From: Candidatus Saccharimonadota bacterium
GTDB lineage: Bacteria > Patescibacteriota > Saccharimonadia > Saccharimonadales > Saccharimonadaceae
DNA: 64,000 nucleotides
Reading direction: 5' to 3'
NCBI GenBank assembly: GCA_015655045.1
Contig: JAATFU010000007.1
Coordinates: 124,001 to 188,000 of the forward strand
The notes under the pieces are model-generated. The model was given only the letters and a program-made list of their open reading frames with translations, ran no database searches and was not told the origin of the DNA. The translations under genes and the position numbers were made by a program. This document shows, piece after piece, positions 41,582 through 50,244 of this stretch. Numbering within the stretch: the stretch's first letter is position 1; every line of letters begins with the position of its first letter.

Positions 41582-42547
41582 ATGTCAATCTATAAAACAG
41601 CCGAGAGTGTCTCGCCGCGACATCCCGATAAAATATGTGATCAAATATCCGACGCACTCCTTGATGCGCACCTGGCTCAAGACCCTGAGGCTCGCGTCGC
41701 GATTGACGTCGCCGGAGGTCACGGTATTGTCTTTATCACCGGGGAGGTAACCTCACAGGCAACTGCCATTGATATTAAGGCCATCGTAACCCGCCTGGCG
41801 GGAGAAGTAGAGATCATTGAACATATCGCTTTGCAAAGTCCCGAGATTGCAAACGGAGTGGATACGGGCGGTGCAGGGGATCAAGGCATTATGGTTGGCT
41901 ACGCGACCGACGAGACACCAGAGTTACTACCTCGGGAAACTGTTCTCGCCCGTCAACTGAATCAATACCTCTACGACATATGGCCTTACGACGGAAAAAC
42001 TCAAGTGACACTAAGAGGTGCCGATATTGTATCTGTAGTGGCAAGCTTTCAGCACGCCCCCCATGATGAGCTATACCAAGCCGTGAGAACATGGCTTGGT
42101 CAAGTCGATGCTACCTCAAAGGCTGAACTTCATATTAACCCAGCGGGCGATTGGCAAGTTGGTGGCTTTGCAGCTGATGCGGGTCTAACTGGTCGTAAGC
42201 TCATCGTCGATAGCTATGGCCCACGTATCCCTATTGGCGGAGGCGCCTTTAGCGGTAAAGATTCAAGCAAAGTAGATCGATCAGCTGCCTACATGGCCCG
42301 CAAGATTGCCATCGAATATCTCCATAATCGACAGGCACACGAAGTGTTTGTGTATTTAGCCTATGCAATTGGCTACGACCAACCACTCCAAGCAACCGTT
42401 GTGCTTGATGGCAAAGAAGAGCAAGTGATAGGCTACGATTTATCACCAAAAGGAATCAGTACATTCCTTAATCTCAAGCAGCCGATCTATGAGCAAACAG
42501 CCCGATATGGGCACTTTGGGCATCAGACATTTAGCTGGGAAAAGTAA
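41582..42547 (+). CDS. metK: S-adenosylmethionine synthetase, short form
   Basis: 321 aa from the ATG at 41582 after AAAGGAG; the longer track start lies in the leader. Family motifs: ESVSPRHPDKICDQISDA, GAGDQGIMVGYA (ATP-binding) and GGGAFSGKDSSKVDRSAAY. It is about 60 residues shorter than typical bacterial MetK, with gaps spread through the chain. It makes SAM from methionine and ATP, and a SAM riboswitch in its leader gives feedback control. Confidence 0.93.
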   Translation: MSIYKTAESVSPRHPDKICDQISDALLDAHLAQDPEARVAIDVAGGHGIVFITGEVTSQATAIDIKAIVTRLAGEVEIIEHIALQSPEIANGVDTGGAGDQGIMVGYATDETPELLPRETVLARQLNQYLYDIWPYDGKTQVTLRGADIVSVVASFQHAPHDELYQAVRTWLGQVDATSKAELHINPAGDWQVGGFAADAGLTGRKLIVDSYGPRIPIGGGAFSGKDSSKVDRSAAYMARKIAIEYLHNRQAHEVFVYLAYAIGYDQPLQATVVLDGKEEQVIGYDLSPKGISTFLNLKQPIYEQTARYGHFGHQTFSWEK

Positions 42548-42568
42548 CGCATTTTGAAGGTTAGTCGG

Positions 42569-42994
42569 CTACTCTTGAATAGGTGTTCGCACTGTATGAA
42601 CATCATCATCTTCGATGACGTTGCGGCTTAGCGTGTCAGATGTACATAAGGTAACGAGGTATTGTACGCCGGCTCGTCCCGCTTGCATTCGAAGGGGACG
42701 ATGGCAGGTCGTGGTCAGCTCTTCGAGTGCGTCCATACTGTCTGTAATAACTTCATCAAGTACATTGAGATCTCGCGCAGCAGTCTTACGCATCAGTGCG
42801 GCTGCATCTTCTGAACTATACCCCTCGGGGAGTACTCCTCTCAGTTTAAGTACAACGGCACATGCATCAAAGCCATTTTGAATTGCACCCTGTTCTATTG
42901 CAGCCTTAGCGATGGTTGCTCTCTCAATAGTAGCTTTCTCGTGCATCACCCGTGGGCAATTTTCGCATACGTTTAGTTTGGGTGCGTCGATCAT
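42569..42994 (-). CDS. Hypothetical protein
   Basis: 141 aa, not recognised. An N-terminal CENCPR pair of cysteines, an alanine-rich helical part (ERATIAKAAIEQGAIQ) and an acidic end. No signal or membrane segment. The box TATAGT lies 9 bases before the ATG, overlapping a weak AGGT. Convergent with metK, 21 bases between stops. Confidence 0.6.
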   Translation of the reverse strand: MIDAPKLNVCENCPRVMHEKATIERATIAKAAIEQGAIQNGFDACAVVLKLRGVLPEGYSSEDAAALMRKTAARDLNVLDEVITDSMDALEELTTTCHRPLRMQAGRAGVQYLVTLCTSDTLSRNVIEDDDVHTVRTPIQE

Positions 42995-43127
42995 AATTTA
43001 CCTACTATAACATATACTGGTACATATTGGACACTTTTTTTCAAATTTCCATACCGGATGAGATAATGCTTGAGCACTACTTAATACCACGCCAATAGAT
43101 ATCCAACAGGTGCTATAAAAAGTGTAT

Positions 43128-43156
43128 TTGACAGGCTATACCCCGCGCCGTATGCT
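43128..43156 (+). promoter_or_regulatory. Promoter of the gene at 43182
   Basis: TTGACA (43128-43133), 17 bases, TATGCT (43151-43156): consensus -35. The short leader carries AAGGAG before the ATG. The upstream gap 42995-43127 shows no gene. Confidence 0.75.
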
Positions 43157-43181
43157 AGGGCTATATACATAAGGAGTTTCT

Positions 43182-43418
43182 ATGAAAAAAACATTACTGT
43201 TCCTCTCGAAGCACAAGAATACGGTTGTCCGTGGCGAACTTGCCCGTGCACATATAATGATCGGCTTGCTTGCTCTTGTCGTCGTTACCTTACTCGCCCT
43301 CGGTAATGTTGATAATTTAGTGTTTGATCCCGTTCTTAGTAGTATTGCGGCTGCCCTTCTTGTTATTGTGGCAATTATCTCGTTTGGCGTAGCATGCGCC
43401 CTGTTGCGTCGTAAGTAG
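43182..43418 (+). CDS. Small membrane protein
   Basis: 78 aa. Basic N-terminus, then two membrane helices (MIGLLALVVVTLLALG and IAAALLVIVAIISFGVACAL) and a short RRK tail. Not recognised. Strong promoter and ribosome site AAGGAG. Its stop is 16 bases before the probable start of mpg, so the two may be cotranscribed. Confidence 0.7.
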   Translation: MKKTLLFLSKHKNTVVRGELARAHIMIGLLALVVVTLLALGNVDNLVFDPVLSSIAAALLVIVAIISFGVACALLRRK

Positions 43419-43463
43419 TGCGGAGTTAGAGCCATCACGATCGACCCCCAGCTCCAAACAACA

Positions 43464-44033
43464 TTGGCTGTCAGTGCTGCCGACGCCGCTCAACGTCTCT
43501 TGGGCTGCATCCTTGAACGTACCATGCATGATGGACGCGTGGTCCGAGTTAAGATAGTCGAAACAGAAGCATATGATCAAACGGACGCGGCAAGCCATAG
43601 CTACACCGGCCGAACTCCCCGAACAGATGTCATGTTCAGTAAGCCAGGGCACTTATACGTTTATTTTACCTATGGCATGCACTATTGTTGCAACATTGTT
43701 GTCGGTCCACCCGGTTACGGCGCCGCTGTGCTGATTCGCGCCGTTGAACCACTCGATGGAGTAGAGATACTTGAATCGTATCGTCCCCGTCGTGGTATTG
43801 AACTCACAAATGGCCCCGCAAAGCTGTGTCAGGCACTCGCCATTACCACAGCCCTCAATGGCCATGACGTACGCCAACCACCCCTGCGTCTTGTGTTACA
43901 GCCAGTCTATGCCCCCGCGGAGATTACGCAAACTACTCGTGTTGGTATTAAGAAAGCTCCCTTAACTCCGTGGCGTTTTTACATTACCTCAAGTCCGTAT
44001 GTCTCTCGAAAGGACGAATCTTCTACGGTATAA
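43464..44033 (+). CDS. mpg: 3-methyladenine DNA glycosylase (MPG type)
   Basis: 189 aa from TTG at 43464, but the true start is probably upstream. Family motifs: IVETEAYDQTDAASHSYTGR (with the catalytic Glu in ETEAY), TYGMHYCCNIVVG and NGPAKLCQALAI. The enzyme removes alkylated purines from DNA. No ATG or GTG lies between the preceding in-frame stop (43416) and 43464. ATC at 43434 lies 8 bases behind GGAG and would add ITIDPQLQTT, a family-like lead-in. Confidence 0.88.
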   Translation: MAVSAADAAQRLLGCILERTMHDGRVVRVKIVETEAYDQTDAASHSYTGRTPRTDVMFSKPGHLYVYFTYGMHYCCNIVVGPPGYGAAVLIRAVEPLDGVEILESYRPRRGIELTNGPAKLCQALAITTALNGHDVRQPPLRLVLQPVYAPAEITQTTRVGIKKAPLTPWRFYITSSPYVSRKDESSTV

Positions 44034-44075
44034 TGATATATAGATACTAGCTGATAATGCCACAAGGAGAAGTAT

Positions 44076-44396
44076 ATGAATATTTCACAACTACAGGCGA
44101 CTATCCAAGACTTACGAAATCAAGTTAACGCAAAACATCAAGAGGCGAGTGACGCACGGCAAAGTGCTTCGGATGCAGCGGGCGAGGGGGATACACAAAA
44201 AGCTTCTCAAGAAACCGCTCGGGCTGCAACCATCGAGCAAACTGCTCTCAGCTTAGAGCGACAAGCAACTAAATATGAAAGTCAGGCAGCCGATCTCGAA
44301 CAGCGAGCCCAAACAATCGAATCCGAACAAGCTAACATTCAAGCTCGTCTCAATACGCTCGAGCAACAGAAACAGGCGCTTCGGGGAGACTCCTAG
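44076..44396 (+). CDS. Coiled-coil hypothetical protein
   Basis: 106 aa, almost entirely heptad-like and rich in Gln, Ala, Glu and Arg (SLERQATKYESQAADLEQRA). No signal or membrane segment. ATG after CAAGGAGAAGTAT. Likely a dimeric or oligomeric coiled coil; partner unknown. Confidence 0.7.
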   Translation: MNISQLQATIQDLRNQVNAKHQEASDARQSASDAAGEGDTQKASQETARAATIEQTALSLERQATKYESQAADLEQRAQTIESEQANIQARLNTLEQQKQALRGDS

Positions 44397-44457
44397 CAAG
44401 GGAGCGTAGCAGAGATTAATATAGGTATTTCATCATCGTTTTGCTATACTGTCATAT

Positions 44458-45072
44458 ATGAGAACGCTTAGTCTTAACAAGCCACATCTTATTATTATGG
44501 CTGGTATCCCGGGTTCGGGGAAAAGCTTTTTTGCCGAGAATTTTTCCGACACCTTTAATGCTCCTATTATTAGCTTTTCAAACCTTCAAGCCGATTTATT
44601 TAACACTCCTAGTTTTAGTCGAGAAGAGACCGCTATTATTAGCAGAGTGGCTCGTCGTTTCCTCGGTGAGCTTTTAAAAACAAAACAAACTATTATCTAC
44701 GACGGGGAAGCGGCACAACGAACTGACCGTACGATGCTTGCCAAACAGGCCCATGCAGCCGGGTATGAGACCTTGCTTGTGTGGGTACAGACCGACCCCA
44801 CAACCGCTCGACTTCGTTCAACCAAGCCTTCAAAACGAGTCAGTACACCACGCTTAACTCGGGAACAGTTCGAAGCTGGCCTGAAGCGTTTTAGTGCGCC
44901 ACACCCCACTGAGTCTCCGGTTGTCATTAGCGGCAAACATACCTATGCAAGTCAGCTTAAGACGGTTCTCCATCATTTGGTCGAACCTCGGGTTGCGTCC
45001 GAGGCCTCCCAGCCTCCTGTCTTGCCAGCGCGCCCCACTACCCCTCCGGGTAGATCGATACTAATCCGTTAG
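44458..45072 (+). CDS. P-loop kinase-like ATPase (AAA_33 type)
   Basis: 204 aa. Walker A GIPGSGKSFF (about residues 17-26), a helix and the YDGEAAQRTDR segment as in zeta-toxin/polynucleotide kinase-type P-loop proteins. The C-terminus is Pro-rich (PPVLPARPTTPPGR). Substrate unknown. TATACT (44445-44450) ends 7 bases before the ATG: leaderless. Confidence 0.75.
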   Translation: MRTLSLNKPHLIIMAGIPGSGKSFFAENFSDTFNAPIISFSNLQADLFNTPSFSREETAIISRVARRFLGELLKTKQTIIYDGEAAQRTDRTMLAKQAHAAGYETLLVWVQTDPTTARLRSTKPSKRVSTPRLTREQFEAGLKRFSAPHPTESPVVISGKHTYASQLKTVLHHLVEPRVASEASQPPVLPARPTTPPGRSILIR

Positions 45073-45080
45073 GAGATCTC

Positions 45081-45776
45081 ATGCCAATAATTCACGATGA
45101 CGAGTTTGGCAAGATCACCATCCGTCGCAGTCCACGTGCTTCGCAAGTTCGAGTTCGCGTGGCACCCGATGGCACATTACGGGCTTCACTGCCTCTCTAT
45201 GCTCCCACCTTTCTTGTGAAACGATTGCTAAAAACCTCAAGAGAGGAATTACGAGCAATTCTAGCCCAAGCTCAACCAACCGAACAATATAGCGATGGTA
45301 TGCGCATTGGGAAGAGTCATAGTCTCATTGTCCGCCCCTCTAGCCTTAATCAGGTACGCGTCTCACGACACGGCCAACAGCTGATAGTTGAGCTACCGAC
45401 TCATTACCAGTTAAATGATCCGCTGGTCGCTCGTACTATTCGTGACCAGGTGATTAGTGCCCTCCGGCTTGAGGCCAAGAGCTACTTGCCAAAACGGCTT
45501 GATTTTCTTGCTCAGAAGCTCGGCTTTACCTACGAGAGAGTGCGCTTTTCTCATGCGAGTGGCCGGTGGGGGAGCTGCAGTAGTAGCGGTACCATTAGCC
45601 TCAACATAGCTCTAATGAAGTTGCCATTTGAGTTAATTGATTATGTCATTATTCACGAACTCAGCCACACTCAGCATATGAACCATAGCACTAGCTTTTG
45701 GGAGCTTGTGCAACAAGGTGATCCTGACTATCGACTCCATCGTCGTATGCTGAAAGCTGAAAATCCTTCTATATAA
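45081..45776 (+). CDS. YgjP-type metal-dependent hydrolase (SprT-like HExxH)
   Basis: 231 aa. The C-terminal part has RWGSCSSSGTISLNIALMKL and the zinc motif HELSHTQHMNHS followed by FWELVQQGDPDYRLHRRML. This matches the YgjP/M48-like family, whose substrate is not settled. The N-terminal half is beta-rich. 8 bases after the P-loop gene, ribosome site AGGAGA, probably one transcript. Confidence 0.85.
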   Translation: MPIIHDDEFGKITIRRSPRASQVRVRVAPDGTLRASLPLYAPTFLVKRLLKTSREELRAILAQAQPTEQYSDGMRIGKSHSLIVRPSSLNQVRVSRHGQQLIVELPTHYQLNDPLVARTIRDQVISALRLEAKSYLPKRLDFLAQKLGFTYERVRFSHASGRWGSCSSSGTISLNIALMKLPFELIDYVIIHELSHTQHMNHSTSFWELVQQGDPDYRLHRRMLKAENPSI

Positions 45777-45808
45777 TTAACGCCGTAAGCTGTATACTTA
45801 AGCATAAG

Positions 45809-47449
45809 ATGTATAAGGGTGGATCGAGTTACGTAGCCAGCTCAGCAAAAATCATACGCTATGCGGGATTATTTATCCCGCTCATCCTGGTCGCCTACGG
45901 GAGTCTTATGCAGGTCGGTATTATCAGTACCAACCACATGGTAAATGCTACCAGCTTCTTTGCAATTTGTTTTTGGTGGGTATATGTCAGCATTGTACAA
46001 TTTTGCCTACCCAGTAAAACCGCCCTTGCCTCGGCTCTTCGTCTCATTGCCTACCATCTCTTAGCCGCCGCCTACCTCTTATTCGTTTCGGGGCTTGACT
46101 CACCACTTGTAAGTTGCTGGATCTTACTGATTCTAGCATCACAGATATATTTTTCGAAGCGCGGACTTCGTCTCAGCATCCTCGCGTTTATTCTTGTCGT
46201 CATTGCCGATCTGCTCCTCTGGCCAGAGCTCGGTATAAATCATGTCATTACAGATGTCATCGCCCTGATTGCCATTGTCAGTACCGCCTACGTAACTCTG
46301 CGCATTACTCATTCCCAAGATATTGCCCATAGCGCCCTCACTCGAAGTAAACAACAAGAGGCACTCCAACGTGACCGTATCTTAACCCTTATTAACAACT
46401 TAACAGTTGGCGTTATTAGTACTGACCGAAATGGAATTATTCGGGTCTATAATGCAGCCAGCCTTGACTTACTTGATACCAACGATAGCTTGAATGGGCA
46501 ACATATCAATAGCATCCTACCTGTCGTAGATCAATTAGATAAGTCGATTAATCTTTTTGACGAGCTTCAAAAAGTGAAAACGGTTGTGAAACGTGACGAC
46601 CTCAACTATGCCTTTAGCGACGGCGAGGAGATTCGTCTTGAGCTAACCTATTCGGCTATTCGCAGCAACTATAGCCGCCAAACAAAAGGCGAGAGTAATG
46701 ATGGTTACATTATTATTTTGCGCGACGTCACTAAAGCAAAGAGTCTTGAAGAAGAGCGTGATGAGTTCGTCAGCGTCGTGAGTCATGAACTGCGAACGCC
46801 ACTCACCATTGCCGAAGGGAGTCTTTCAAATGTCCAGCTCATGATGAGTCATCCTGACATTACCCAGAAGATGCTTGGCGATGCAGTCGATATGGCCCAC
46901 GAGCAAATTGTCTTCTTATCGCACATGGTCAATGACCTCAGCACCCTCTCGCGGGCTGAGCGGGGAGTGGCCGATACAAGTGAACTGATTGATATTCGAG
47001 AACTGGCGCATAAACTCCATGATGAGTATAGCGACGAGGCAACAAAGAAGAACCTCCAACTCAACCTTGACCTGAGTGCCACCCTTGGCTTTGTGAATGC
47101 TAGCCGACTCTATCTTGAAGAGCTCCTGCAAAACTTCGTAACAAACTCCATAAAATACACGAAAGAAGGGACTATTACTCTGCGCGTTAAGCAAAAGGCG
47201 GGCATTGTTACGTTTGCAGTCAAAGACACCGGCATTGGTATTAGTAAGTCAGATCAAAACAAAATCTTTCAGAAATTCTATCGGAGCGAAGACTACCGTA
47301 CTCGCGAGACGGGTGGGACGGGTCTGGGCTTATATGTGGCTGCAAAACTTGCCCATAAGCTTGGTATTACTATTAAGGTCATCAGCCGACTTAATCATGG
47401 CTCAACCTTTAGTATTGATCTGCCCGTTGTGTCAAAAAAGTCGGCCTAA
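45809..47449 (+). CDS. Sensor histidine kinase
   Basis: 546 aa. Five or six membrane helices in residues 15-190, a PAS domain (about 195-310, VGVISTDRNGIIRVYNAASL), the HisKA box SVVSHELRTPLTIAEG with His326, and the HATPase domain (NSIKYTKEG, DTGIGISKSDQNKIF, GGTGLGLYVAAKL). It should autophosphorylate His326. No response regulator is next to it. TATACT (45793-45798) ends 10 bases before the ATG. Confidence 0.92.
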   Translation: MYKGGSSYVASSAKIIRYAGLFIPLILVAYGSLMQVGIISTNHMVNATSFFAICFWWVYVSIVQFCLPSKTALASALRLIAYHLLAAAYLLFVSGLDSPLVSCWILLILASQIYFSKRGLRLSILAFILVVIADLLLWPELGINHVITDVIALIAIVSTAYVTLRITHSQDIAHSALTRSKQQEALQRDRILTLINNLTVGVISTDRNGIIRVYNAASLDLLDTNDSLNGQHINSILPVVDQLDKSINLFDELQKVKTVVKRDDLNYAFSDGEEIRLELTYSAIRSNYSRQTKGESNDGYIIILRDVTKAKSLEEERDEFVSVVSHELRTPLTIAEGSLSNVQLMMSHPDITQKMLGDAVDMAHEQIVFLSHMVNDLSTLSRAERGVADTSELIDIRELAHKLHDEYSDEATKKNLQLNLDLSATLGFVNASRLYLEELLQNFVTNSIKYTKEGTITLRVKQKAGIVTFAVKDTGIGISKSDQNKIFQKFYRSEDYRTRETGGTGLGLYVAAKLAHKLGITIKVISRLNHGSTFSIDLPVVSKKSA

Positions 47450-47500
47450 ACTCTCTTGAAGAGCTTTGACCTCTTTATCCATATAGCTTATACTTTACCC

Positions 47501-48022
47501 ATGCACGTTCGTCATACTACCCGCCCAGGTTTTACTATTGTCGAGCTCCTCGTCGTTATTGTCGTTATTGCCATCTTAGCGGCTATTACTATCGTGGCTT
47601 ATACCGGTATTCAGGCAAAGGCATATGATTCAACCGTGAAAAGCGACCTCAAGAACCTCGCTAAGCAGTTTGAGCTCTATCGAATTGATCATGGAGTTTA
47701 CCCGGCGGGCTCAACCCAGTTAAATGCTATAGGTACCAAGGTAACTAAATCAGCCTATGGCAATGGATTTAATAACGGCGTCAATAATATCCTTTATTGC
47801 CGCGTGGCTGCTGATGGTCCAAATAAATTTGCTCTTATCGCTTCGAGTAAATCGGGTACCGTCTTTACGTATACTTCCGATTCTGGTGCATTTACAACCT
47901 CAGCCGCATGGATAGATTCTAATTCAATAAATATCTGTAATAATGTAGGCATTAATCAAACCGACAGTAGCGATCGTGACATTTTTTATCTCAATGGCGC
48001 CTGGCAATCTATCGCCGAGTAG
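47501..48022 (+). CDS. Type IV pilin-like protein
   Basis: 173 aa from the ATG at 47501. Short basic leader, prepilin cleavage site PG^FTIVELLVVI (Gly10/Phe11, Glu at mature position 5) and a hydrophobic alpha-helix with AILAAITIVAYTGIQAKA. The C-terminal domain is Asn/Ser-rich with two Cys. Saccharibacteria use type IV pili for motility and host attachment. TATACT (47489-47494) ends 6 bases before the ATG: leaderless. Confidence 0.88.
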   Translation: MHVRHTTRPGFTIVELLVVIVVIAILAAITIVAYTGIQAKAYDSTVKSDLKNLAKQFELYRIDHGVYPAGSTQLNAIGTKVTKSAYGNGFNNGVNNILYCRVAADGPNKFALIASSKSGTVFTYTSDSGAFTTSAAWIDSNSINICNNVGINQTDSSDRDIFYLNGAWQSIAE

Positions 48023-48041
48023 TCATGACATCTCATAAGAA

Positions 48042-49235
48042 TTAGTGCTGGATCGTGGGAGACGTAGTTGATCGGGCAAGAATAGGCCGCCCTTTCCAGG
48101 TAACTGTCCGGCGCGCATAGTGAATAAAGCTCATGATCAAAACGATACCTTCTTGCACGATAATAACCGGCCATAACATAGCACCAAGAATCCATCCATG
48201 GCGCCATACATGGTGAAGATAACTACCGTAGATCATCATATATACAATAAGACTACCGATGCCAAGTAGCGGTAGTCTCGTCCACCCAACAAAGCCAGCC
48301 GACATAACAAGAACCAGCGGTATGAGCTGCATAAGAAGCCCAAGACTGACACCTATGACTCGTAACGGACTGACGCCTACGAGTGGGGCAAGGAGTCGTA
48401 TACTGGTATCAATTTGAGAACGCCACTTCTTTTCATATGTCACACCCAATTGTGGTGTACCAATCAGGAAGCGGTATGCATGCTGGGCATTCAACGAAGC
48501 TGCAAAATGAGTTTCGGGTTGAATATCTTGTTGATGTTTCGAGAAGCCACCTAGTTGCTCTTGGAGTACTTGGCGTCGAATCATCCAAGCACCACTCGCC
48601 ACAGCTGGTGCCTGAGGACGATGGAACAGGAGTGTCCAATAATATCTAAGGGGCGAGAATAACACGCTTACTCGTGGCCCATCTGCCCGTTGCGGTAAGA
48701 CTGATATCATGTGGGCTTTTTCTTGTTCGGCGTAGGCCACAAGCTGTTCAATACTATCAGGCGCCAGTAATGTGTCGACGTCCATATATAAAACATAGCT
48801 TCCGCTTGCCTCATCGAGTAAGCCCTGAAGGGCATAATTCTTACCAAGCCAGCCGGGAGGCAGCGCAGAGCCCTCAACAAAACGAACACCCGCGTGAGCA
48901 AACGACTTAATGAGGTAGGACGTATTATCGACTGAGCTATCATCAAGGACGATAATCTCCAACTTCGGATAAGTACTTGCAATCACCCGTTCCAGGCATT
49001 GAGCCATGGCATGCGTTTCGTTTCGGGCTGGTATACAGACACTCACGCTGGGCAGTTGATTTAACATAGTCGGCGCACTTATAAGCTGTTTCATTTTGAA
49101 ATGACGAAAAGCAAAGTGTAATTGATACGAAGCAAAGAGAGCCATGCCAAGGAGGCTGAGGAGAAACACGAGAAATAGGGTGTTGCTACCAATAAAGAGG
49201 TCCGTAAAAGTTAGTACGCCAAGTCCTTTGAACAT
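48042..49235 (-). CDS. Membrane-bound GT2 glycosyltransferase
   Basis: 397 aa. N-terminal membrane helix, then a GT-A domain: VSVCIPARNETHAMAQCL, IIVLDDSSVDNTSYLI, a DVDT metal site (YMDVDTLLAPDS). Two to three membrane helices near the C-terminus. Likely transfers a sugar onto a lipid or surface glycan. On the minus strand TATGAT lies 8 bases before the ATG: leaderless. Convergent with the pilin gene. Confidence 0.85.
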   Translation of the reverse strand: MFKGLGVLTFTDLFIGSNTLFLVFLLSLLGMALFASYQLHFAFRHFKMKQLISAPTMLNQLPSVSVCIPARNETHAMAQCLERVIASTYPKLEIIVLDDSSVDNTSYLIKSFAHAGVRFVEGSALPPGWLGKNYALQGLLDEASGSYVLYMDVDTLLAPDSIEQLVAYAEQEKAHMISVLPQRADGPRVSVLFSPLRYYWTLLFHRPQAPAVASGAWMIRRQVLQEQLGGFSKHQQDIQPETHFAASLNAQHAYRFLIGTPQLGVTYEKKWRSQIDTSIRLLAPLVGVSPLRVIGVSLGLLMQLIPLVLVMSAGFVGWTRLPLLGIGSLIVYMMIYGSYLHHVWRHGWILGAMLWPVIIVQEGIVLIMSFIHYARRTVTWKGRPILARSTTSPTIQH

Positions 49236-49278
49236 CTATATCTATCATATCATGGCATTTATAGCAAAAGCATAATCA

Positions 49279-49307
49279 TTGACATTTTATACATACAGTA
49301 GTATAAT
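49279..49307 (+). promoter_or_regulatory. Full-consensus promoter of the gene at 49355
   Basis: TTGACA (49279-49284), 17 bases, TATAAT (49302-49307): both hexamers perfect. The leader of about 42 bases contains CTTGTCAAATTGGCAAG (imperfect hairpin) and AAGGATAAC before the ATG. Confidence 0.85.
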
Positions 49308-49354
49308 ATTGTTTAACTTGTCAAATTGGCAAGCGACCAGAACTTAAGGATAAC

Positions 49355-49726
49355 ATGGCCCAGAACACGCTGTATGCAACAACAGCTCCCACGTATTCCC
49401 GAAAGGGGACTACCATGGGAGCGTATCTCACGCAGGGATGTATCGTTGGTGATGGTGTATTCATTGGCTCCGGTGCCACTGTGTATGCCGCCTCCATTGG
49501 CGACAACTCGATAATCGGTGCCGATGTCACAATTGGTATCGACACCACCATCGGTAACAATGTCGTCATCGAAGAGCGTGCACACATCGGCGCCAATTGC
49601 ATCATCCATGATGGCGCACACATCGGCGCAGATGCGCAGCTCAAGAAGGGGAATATCGTTGAGCCAGACGAGGTGGTGCCCACAAGCACCACCCGCAAGG
49701 CCGTCATCGAACCGAGTCGCCATTAG
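49355..49726 (+). CDS. Left-handed beta-helix (hexapeptide-repeat) protein
   Basis: 123 aa. Hexapeptide repeats run from about residue 28 to 105 (IVGDGVFIGSGATVYAASIG, IGADVTIGIDTTIGNNVVIE), as in acyl- or acetyltransferases, but there is no catalytic-His-like loop and it is short. It may be a scaffold-like beta-helix or part of a trimeric acyltransferase. GC-richer than neighbours; perfect promoter; closed by a 13-bp stem-loop. Confidence 0.75.
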   Translation: MAQNTLYATTAPTYSRKGTTMGAYLTQGCIVGDGVFIGSGATVYAASIGDNSIIGADVTIGIDTTIGNNVVIEERAHIGANCIIHDGAHIGADAQLKKGNIVEPDEVVPTSTTRKAVIEPSRH

Positions 49727-49744
49727 TTTGGCTTATCCTCTGGA

Positions 49745-49784
49745 GGGGTGATCGAGCAATGCCACATGGCAGCTCGATCACCCC
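49745..49784 (+). terminator. Long perfect stem-loop after the 49355 gene
   Basis: GGGGTGATCGAGC and GCTCGATCACCCC form a 13-bp perfect stem around 14 bases. No U-tract. Belongs to the stem-loop type found behind the GC-richer genes. Confidence 0.6.
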
Positions 49785-49792
49785 AGATCAAC

Positions 49793-49821
49793 TTGACTTT
49801 GTACGCCCCACCCGTTACACT
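49793..49821 (+). promoter_or_regulatory. Promoter of secE-nusG
   Basis: TTGACT (49793-49798), 17 bases, TACACT (49816-49821), about 50 bases before the secE GTG. Confidence 0.65.
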
Positions 49822-49870
49822 TTTACTTGACAGTCTGCTAAGCAGGCTTTTTAATTTGGGAGTAGAAAAC

Positions 49871-50236
49871 GTGGCCACAAAGAACAAAAAAAGCGCCCCA
49901 TCAAAAGTAGCCGAGAGTGAGACACCTCACGTTACTCGTGTCACGGCTATTGATACTGCTCCAAAGCTAAAAGCGGCTAAGCAGTCAAACGCAGATGATA
50001 CCACGACAAAGTCAGCCAAAGCGCCCCTGAGCTTTAAAAAGTTTATATACCCACTTGTGGCACTGGGTCGGTATTTTAAGGGTTCGTGGTATGAGCTTCG
50101 TCAAGTTCGTTGGCCTGATCGCAAGGCCACCTGGAGTCTTACTGCAGCTGTATTATTATTTACCGCGTTCTTTATAGTGCTGATTGTGCTACTCGACGCC
50201 GGTTTTAAGTTTTTATTTGAACAAATTTTAGGATAA
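49871..50236 (+). CDS. secE: Preprotein translocase subunit SecE
   Basis: 121 aa from the GTG at 49871 after GGGAG; the track start lies in the upstream stem-loop. The first 65 residues are a polar, Lys/Thr-rich extension. The core WYELRQVRWPDRKATWSLTA and one membrane helix (VLLFTAFFIVLIVLLDAGF) match SecE. It clamps SecY (6.4 kb). nusG follows, the usual pairing. Confidence 0.93.
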   Translation: MATKNKKSAPSKVAESETPHVTRVTAIDTAPKLKAAKQSNADDTTTKSAKAPLSFKKFIYPLVALGRYFKGSWYELRQVRWPDRKATWSLTAAVLLFTAFFIVLIVLLDAGFKFLFEQILG

Positions 50237-50244
50237 AGGATACT

